DNA from: Fen-1077 sp964462865
GTDB taxonomy: Bacteria; Chloroflexota; Dehalococcoidia; Dehalococcoidales; RBG-16-60-22
Length of the DNA: 11,361 nucleotides
Assembly: GCA_964462865.1 (NCBI GenBank)
Contig: CAYWZO010000053.1
Location: 1 to 11,361 of the forward strand
Direction: 5' to 3'
The position numbers and the translations under genes are program-made. The notes below the pieces were generated by a model. The model was not told where the DNA came from. It saw only the letters and a program-made list of their open reading frames with translations, and did no database searches. This document shows positions 6,245 to 11,361 of this stretch, piece after piece (positions within the stretch are counted from its first letter, which is position 1; the number at the start of each line of letters is the position of its first letter).

Positions 6245-9004
6245 ATGGACATTACTTTAACTATTAACGGGCGGGAAGTTAAAGCCAGCCGGGGCATGAC
6301 CGTGCTTGAGGCCGCCCGGGCGGCGGATATCTATATCCCCACCCTCTGCCATTACCCCGATCTGGAACCGTATGGCGGCTGCCGCCTGTGCATCGTGGAA
6401 ATTGAAAAGGTGCGCGGCCTGCCTACCGCCTGCACCACCCCCGCCGCCGAGGGCATGGTGGTAACCACTGAATCACCCGCCATTAACGAGGTGCGGCGAG
6501 CCTCACTGGAGCTGATACTAAGCACCCACCCCTGTGACTGCCTCGACTGCCACCGCCGCCAGCGCTGCCGTCCTACCGATATCTGCCTGCGGCATGTCGC
6601 CGTGACCGACCGCTGCATTGTCTGCCCGGCCAACGAGCACTGCGAGCTCCAGGAGGTCGTTGACTACCTGGGCGTCCACAAGCTCAATATACCGCGGGAC
6701 ACCGCGCCGCGCGTGATTGATAACTCCAATCCCTTCTTCGACCTTGACCGCAACCGGTGTATCCTCTGCGCCCGCTGCGTCCGCGCCTGCCAGGAAATAA
6801 CCGGCGTCGGCGCTATCGACATGGCCTACCGGGGCTACGGGATGAAAGTGGCCACCTTCGGCGATACAACGCTGATGGAATCGATTTGCCGCTCCTGCGG
6901 TGAGTGCATGGTGCGCTGCCCGGTGGGCGCCATAATGCCCAAGGATTCCGTCCGCCCGGAGCGAGAAGTCAAGACCACCTGCACCTACTGCGGCGTCGGC
7001 TGCTCGATGTACCTGGGCGTTAAAGAAAATAAGATTGTCGGCGTCCGCGGCGATGAGGAGGGCCCGGCCAACCGGGGCAAACTCTGCGTTAAAGGGAGGT
7101 TCGGCATCGCCGAGTTCGTCAACCATAAAGACCGCCTGACCGTTCCTTTAATCAGGAAGAACAACCGCCTGGTAGAAGCCTCCTGGGACGAGGCACTTGA
7201 TTTCGTAGCCTCCCGTCTGGCCAGGTATCACGGCGACGATGTGGCGGTGATTTCCTCGGCCAAGAGCACTAACGAAGACAACTACGTCATGCAGAAGTTC
7301 GCCCGGGCAGTGCTCGGCACCAATAACGTTGACCACTGCGCCCGCCTCTGACATGCCCCCACCGTGGCCGGTCTGGTCACAACCTTCGGAAGCGGGGCCA
7401 TGACGAACTCACTCGCCGATATCAACGATGCCCGCTGCATTTTGGCCATCGGCACCAACACCACCGATGCCCACCCGGTCATCGGTATGAACGTCCGCCG
7501 GGCCGTCCGCCAGGGGACCAAGCTCATCGTAGCCAACCCCTTGGAAATCGGCCTGGTGCGTGAGGCCCATGTCTGGCTGCAGCACCGTCCCGGCACGGAC
7601 GTCGCCTTGCTGATGGGCATGATGAAAGTCATCGTCGATGAAGGGCGGATGGACGCGACCTTTATCGAGGAGCGCTGCGAGAATTATGACTTCTTCAAAG
7701 ACTCCCTCAAGCACTTCCCCTTGAGTCTGGTAGAGGACATCACCGGCGTGCCCGGGGAAAAGGTGGCCGAAGCCGCCCGTATTTACGCCACCAACAGTCC
7801 GGCCTCAATCCTCTACACCATGGGCATCACCCAGCACACCCACGGCACGGACAACGTGATGGCGCTGGCCAACCTGGCCATGCTTACCGGCAATATCGGC
7901 AAACCGGGCAGCGGGGTCAACCCACTGCGGGGGCAGAACAACGTCCAGGGCGCCTGCGACATGGGTGCGCTACCCAACGTCTACCCCGGCTACCAGTCCG
8001 TGGCCGACGCAATACTGAAAGAGAAGTTTGAGGAGGCCTGGGGCTGTACGTTGAACCCCACCCCCGGCAGGGCCCTCACCGAGATTACCCCCGCCGCTTA
8101 CGAAGGAAAAATCAAGGCCATCTATCTCATGGGCGAGAACCCGTCTTTAAGCGATCCCGATGCCTCACACGTCCGCGAAGCCTTGCGGCGGCTGGAGCTC
8201 TTCGTGGTGCAGGACATCTTCCTCTCGGAGACGGCCAAACTGGCCGACGTCGTCCTGCCGGCGTGCAGCTTCGCCGAGAAGGACGGGACCTTCACCAACA
8301 CCGAGCGCCGCGTCCAGCGCGTGAGAAAAGCCATCGCGCCGGTGGGCAACAGCCGCCCCGACTGGTGGATAACGTGTGAAATCGCCCGGTGCATGGGGGC
8401 CAGCGGCTTCGACTTCGAAAGTCCGGCGCAAATCATGGACGAGATTGCCACCGTCACGCCGAGCTACGGCGGCATCAGCTTCAAGCGACTGGAACAGGAA
8501 AGCCTGCAATGGCCCTGCCCCACTGACGACCACCCGGGAACGGCCATCCTGCACACCACCCTCTTTTCACGGGGCAAAGGACACTTCGTCCCGCTGGTGT
8601 ATAAGCCGCCGGCGGAGATGCCGGACGCCGAATACCCGCTGGTACTCACCACCGACCGCTCGCTGTTCCACTTCCACACCGGCACCATGACACGCCGGGT
8701 GAAGGGACTCAATATCTTCCGGAGCGAAGAACTGGTGGCGCTAAATCCGAAAGACGCAGAATCATTAGATATTAAAGATGGCGAAATGATTGATGTTATT
8801 TCCCGGCGGGGGAGGGTCACCGCTAAAGCCAGTATGACCGACACCACGCCGCCGGGCACCATCGCCATGACCTTCCACTTCGCGGAAAGCCCCACCAACG
8901 AGCTGACCAACCCCGCCCTCGACCCCGTTTCCAAGATACCGGAGTATAAAGTAGCCGCTGTCAGGGTGGAGAAAGTGGGCGGCAAAGTGCCGGTGACAGG
9001 CTAG
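6245..9004 (+). CDS. fdhA: Formate dehydrogenase, Mo/W-bisPGD catalytic subunit, selenocysteine-containing (TGA 7349-7351 read as Sec)
   Basis: This gene reads through one in-frame TGA as selenocysteine, giving 919 residues. The enzyme interconverts CO2 and formate, here probably reducing CO2 for the methyl branch. Domains in order: [2Fe-2S] ferredoxin (Cys35, 46, 49, 63); a His/Cys-cluster region, unusually Cys-rich (His95, Cys97, 99, 102, 108, 114, 124, 127, 133); a two-[4Fe-4S] domain (Cys172/175/178/182 and 215/218/221/225); the FDH [4Fe-4S] site (Cys246, 249, 253, 281); the molybdopterin domain with Sec369-His370; and the C-terminal dinucleotide-binding domain (about 795-919). The reading frame resumes without shift after the TGA, with an intact FDH sequence (HAPTVAGLVTTFGSGAMTNS). 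A bacterial SECIS-like hairpin follows the TGA. No Shine-Dalgarno is visible before the ATG; the leader is the palindromic repeat. NuoE- and NuoF-like genes just upstream provide likely partners. Confidence 0.93.
7349..7380 (+). promoter_or_regulatory. Selenocysteine codon and bacterial SECIS-like hairpin
   Basis: TGA at 7349-7351 is followed by a stem-loop: GTGGCC (7364-7369) pairs with GGTCAC (7375-7380; six pairs, one G-U) around a GGTCT loop (7370-7374). The loop begins 19 bases after the TGA. By my recollection of the E. coli fdhF SECIS, its apical GGUCU sits at the same distance. In bacteria this element recruits SelB with Sec-tRNA to recode UGA. The hairpin also encodes part of the conserved protein (Thr-Val-Ala-Gly-Leu-Val). 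Confidence 0.88.
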
Positions 9005-9127
9005 CCCGCCGTCATCAAAACTACCGCAGCATGAGCTTTGACCGAATGGATAAAGAGCCTACAATGGCCCCGCCCTTGGTTGAATATCTAAAACCTTTAA
9101 ACCAAGCGCCTAACTAAAATACAGATA
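9005..9127. other. Convergent intergenic gap
   Basis: The 123 bases between the stops of fdhA (+) and the methyltransferase (-) should contain termination for both directions. The only inverted repeat seen is CTTGGTT (9075-9081) with AACCAAG (9100-9106) around an 18-base A/T-rich loop. It lacks a T-tract on either side, so no intrinsic terminator can be called. Confidence 0.4.
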
Positions 9128-9946
9128 TTACGGCTTGGTTGCCGCGCTGAAAAGTGTAGGAAATTCTATTAATATATCCCGGTCTACATATAGAGATTCC
9201 ATTTCAGCAAGATGCTCGGCTTTAAACTTCTCAAGACTAACGGGGTCCAAACGGGCCAGGCGCGGGCCGACAAATGAAAGTGCTATATCCTGCCAGTAAG
9301 CTGTCGTATCTTTATACCGGCAGTCCAGTTGCTCCGTGATAACTTCTATCTCTTTAAAGCCAGCACCGTTCAGTAATTCCCGGCATTTTTCCGATGTATT
9401 CGTACGTTCAATGAAAAATACAAACGGGGGCGGTTGTCCATCATACCGGGATAAACACTCCCCCAAAGATATTAGAATTGGCTGCCACATTCTTTCGCCA
9501 AAACTCGTAAAAGCCACTACTCCTCCTGGCTTCAGAACACGGAACCATTCATGAAGCGCTTTAGATATATCCCTGAAATAAAATATCGACGATGCACAGA
9601 TTACTGCGTCGAAATAATTATCATTAAACTGCAACTCCTCTGCGTCACCTGCGCGGTACTCGATATTTGATAGACCCGAAGAAATAGCTTTTTCCTTTGC
9701 CACATCTAAAAATCTATCAGCGATATCAATGCCGACGACTCTTCCTGCGTCACCTATAAACCTTGCGGCTGCCATTGTCGCCAGACCTGTACCGCAGGCA
9801 ATGTCAAGGACTCGTTGCCCCGGGGACAGCCTGGCATATTCCACCAGTCTCTCGGCGGGTTTATGAATAAATTTAATAGTATCATAATATTTTTCGTAAG
9901 GCTCATAGAGAAAACGTCTCACTGGTCCTGCAGAGTTATCGGTCAT
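9128..9946 (-). CDS. Class I SAM-dependent methyltransferase (UbiE/MenG-like fold), substrate unknown
   Basis: The 272-residue product has a Rossmann-type methyltransferase domain: motif I VLDIACGTG (46-54), acidic GIDIAD loop (72-77) with Asp74 for the SAM ribose, GDAEEL (100-105) for adenine contact, DAVICASSIFYF (113-124), and LKPGG (139-143 region) after motif IV. The C-terminal half is less typical and gives no substrate clue; small-molecule methylation is likely. No signal peptide or membrane segment is seen. GGGAGG lies about 6 bases before the ATG on this strand and supports the start. It converges with fdhA, leaving a 123-base gap, and looks unrelated to the pathway genes. The gene is visibly more A/T-rich than the pathway genes, which may mean a different origin. 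Confidence 0.9.
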   Translation of the reverse strand: MTDNSAGPVRRFLYEPYEKYYDTIKFIHKPAERLVEYARLSPGQRVLDIACGTGLATMAAARFIGDAGRVVGIDIADRFLDVAKEKAISSGLSNIEYRAGDAEELQFNDNYFDAVICASSIFYFRDISKALHEWFRVLKPGGVVAFTSFGERMWQPILISLGECLSRYDGQPPPFVFFIERTNTSEKCRELLNGAGFKEIEVITEQLDCRYKDTTAYWQDIALSFVGPRLARLDPVSLEKFKAEHLAEMESLYVDRDILIEFPTLFSAATKP

Positions 9947-9975
9947 AGATAACCTCCCGATGATAGTTTCTCCAG

Positions 9976-10002
9976 TCTATAACCACTAATTATTGAAGTC
10001 AA
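9976..10002 (-). promoter_or_regulatory. Possible promoter of the methyltransferase gene
   Basis: On the minus strand TTGACT (9997-10002) resembles a -35 box. TATAGA (9976-9981), 15 bases further, resembles a -10 box and lies about 30 bases before the methyltransferase start. The spacer is shorter than the usual 17, so this is tentative. Confidence 0.35.
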
Positions 10003-10038
10003 GAAGGTAATAGAGATGTTTTGACCTTCGAATTTTAT

Positions 10039-11283
10039 TTAGCCCTTCCCTTCCTTCATCTCCTGCGGCGCTTTCACCTTGCGGAACATGAAAAACAACG
10101 AAAGGTCGTAGCTGATTTTCAGCACCGCGGACCCGAGAATCGGGACCGCCGCTGATATTGCCTGCCACAGCGCGGTAGATGCCAGCGGGGCGACGGTGCC
10201 CGTGATGTTGCGCCCTACCGTATTAATCCCCACCATCGCTACCCTTTCATGCGGTTGCACCATGGACATGGTATAAGAGTCACGCACCGGCTGGTCCATC
10301 TGCCCCAGGAAAGCCCTTAGCTGCCAGAAAACGATGGCCAGGCCTACCGAAGGAGCATAGAGGGCGGCGATAAGAAACAAGCTCGAAGGGATGTGGGTGA
10401 AGACCATCGTGTTGATGAGCCCGATTTTATTCCCTATTTTGGCCGCCAGCCAGAGCGAAACGGCCGCCAGCACCTGCGAGAGGGAAAAGACCAGGGCCAG
10501 GTCTTGCAGAGCCAGGCCGAACCTGGTGTAGAACCAGTAAGCGGCCAGGCTTTGTATGAATAAATAGGTGGAAAAGCCGTCCACGGCAAAGAGACCGGTC
10601 AGTGTAAAAATCAACCTCCTGGAGGGCAACTTAAACGGATTCGACCAGCGTTGCTGCGTCCGGGCGACTTCAATCGCCGGAGAAAGCAGCCCGTACAGCA
10701 ACGACACGACCAGGAAAATAGCGCAGAAGCCGACGTACATAAGTTTATAGGAACTGATTTCGCTTATTGAAAAACCGCCCTGGAACAGCGCGGGCAATCC
10801 GGCCGCCAGAGCCCCCAGCGCGGCGCCCGCCAGGCCTGAAATACGGTAGACAGCGTAGAGGTCGGTGCGTTTCGGAGGGGGAGCGGCATCCGCCAGACTG
10901 GCCTGCTCCAGCAATGCGGCCGGAGATATGCCGCCGGTGCCCACATTACCGAAAAAGGCAACGACAATCAGGAGTATGAGATTATTAGCGAAGACCATTC
11001 CCAGGCTGGCGGCGCTTATTAAAATACCGAAAAAGACCATTAAACGCCGCCGACCCATTCTTTCCGCCACCAGGCTAACGACAAAGTTCAGGCAGGCGGC
11101 GCCGGCCACTCCGGCGCTTAAAAAGGCCCCTATTTCCACCAGAGTATAACCTAATTTATCCAGGTATAATGCCAGGATAACCGAGGCCGAGCCCTGGACG
11201 AAAGCCCGAAGTCCCCAGCTCAATATTATCAGCTTGCCATCGCGGTTAATCCAGGACAGGGGCAGCCTGAATGGTCTGACCAC
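10039..11283 (-). CDS. Major facilitator superfamily (MFS) transporter
   Basis: The product is a 414-residue polytopic membrane protein with roughly 11-12 hydrophobic segments (for example about 17-41, 50-73, 80-99, 101-122, 145-167, 180-200, 224-247, 260-282, 286-310, 313-328 and 350-380). An MFS motif A-like loop is seen after the second segment (LVAERMGRRR, 71-80). A charged loop near 133-142 and the central loop near 203-223 separate bundles. The C-terminus is short and Lys/Glu-rich. It is expected in the cytoplasmic membrane, but the substrate cannot be told; drug or small-metabolite efflux is one possibility. The start is GTG at 11283, with GAGGGA about 10 bases upstream. It has the same direction as the methyltransferase gene, 92 bases apart, and both may belong to one accessory unit. 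Confidence 0.88.
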   Translation of the reverse strand: MVRPFRLPLSWINRDGKLIILSWGLRAFVQGSASVILALYLDKLGYTLVEIGAFLSAGVAGAACLNFVVSLVAERMGRRRLMVFFGILISAASLGMVFANNLILLIVVAFFGNVGTGGISPAALLEQASLADAAPPPKRTDLYAVYRISGLAGAALGALAAGLPALFQGGFSISEISSYKLMYVGFCAIFLVVSLLYGLLSPAIEVARTQQRWSNPFKLPSRRLIFTLTGLFAVDGFSTYLFIQSLAAYWFYTRFGLALQDLALVFSLSQVLAAVSLWLAAKIGNKIGLINTMVFTHIPSSLFLIAALYAPSVGLAIVFWQLRAFLGQMDQPVRDSYTMSMVQPHERVAMVGINTVGRNITGTVAPLASTALWQAISAAVPILGSAVLKISYDLSLFFMFRKVKAPQEMKEGKG

Positions 11284-11325
11284 TCTTTATGTCCCTCTTA
11301 CGTCTTTCAGGGTTTTCAAGCTGTA

Positions 11326-11331
11326 ATTATA
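11326..11331 (-). promoter_or_regulatory. Possible -10 box of the MFS transporter promoter
   Basis: TATAAT on the minus strand is a perfect -10 consensus, about 43 bases before the GTG start. No convincing -35 hexamer was found 16-18 bases upstream of it, so the promoter would be weak, activated or of another type. Confidence 0.4.
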
Positions 11332-11361
11332 CCCGGTTTCAGTCGTTTATTCCGCTTCCTG

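Noticed and set aside
7349..7364. A nonsense mutation splitting fdhA into two genes, the second starting at GTG 7364
   Set aside because: The TGA is at the Sec position of the active site, the frame continues intact, and the GTG lies inside the SECIS stem with no ribosome binding site.
9075..9106. Inverted repeat CTTGGTT/AACCAAG as terminator
   Set aside because: The loop is 18 bases, the stem is weak, and no T-tract follows in either direction.

Overview
The window comes from an anaerobic bacterium that uses the Wood-Ljungdahl (reductive acetyl-CoA) pathway. On the + strand it carries the 3' end of acsB (acetyl-CoA synthase), acsC (corrinoid iron-sulfur protein large subunit), acsE (methyl-H4folate:CFeSP methyltransferase), a DUF3786-type gene, a NuoE-like gene, a NuoF/HydB-like gene and a long molybdenum/tungsten formate dehydrogenase catalytic gene. 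The strong G+C bias of the coding regions and the palindromic repeats in the gaps suggest a Chloroflexota/Dehalococcoidia-like genome. This is only an impression: no taxonomic marker is present.

Layout. 1-452: acsB, cut by the left window edge. 471-568: palindromic repeat. 618-2852: acsC and acsE, tightly coupled. 2864-3009: palindromic repeat of a second family. 3039-6064: DUF3786, NuoE-like and NuoF-like genes, overlapping end to start. 6074-6233: a short hairpin repeat, then a second copy of the 2864-3009 repeat. 6245-9004: selenocysteine-containing formate dehydrogenase. 9128-9946 (-): class I SAM methyltransferase. 10039-11283 (-): MFS transporter with a promoter-like -10 box upstream. 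The two minus-strand genes converge on the pathway genes and look functionally unrelated.

Main result. The in-frame TGA at 7349-7351 is almost certainly selenocysteine, not a stop. It lies in the FDH active-site motif (Cys-Ala-Arg-Leu-Sec-His). It is followed by a bacterial SECIS-like hairpin with a GGTCT loop that starts 19 nt after the TGA, the same spacing I recall for E. coli fdhF. A standard caller would split this 919-residue enzyme into two genes or call it a pseudogene.

How the genes work together. The FDH would reduce CO2 to formate, the first step of the methyl branch. The NuoE/NuoF-like proteins would link it to NAD(P)H and perhaps ferredoxin. Their domain set matches electron-bifurcating HydABC/Hyl-type complexes. 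AcsE passes the methyl group from methyl-H4folate to the corrinoid protein (AcsC plus an AcsD encoded elsewhere), and AcsB joins it with CO and CoA. The window thus joins the entry and exit steps of the pathway in one apparent transcription unit, interrupted at three junctions by dispersed palindromic repeats.
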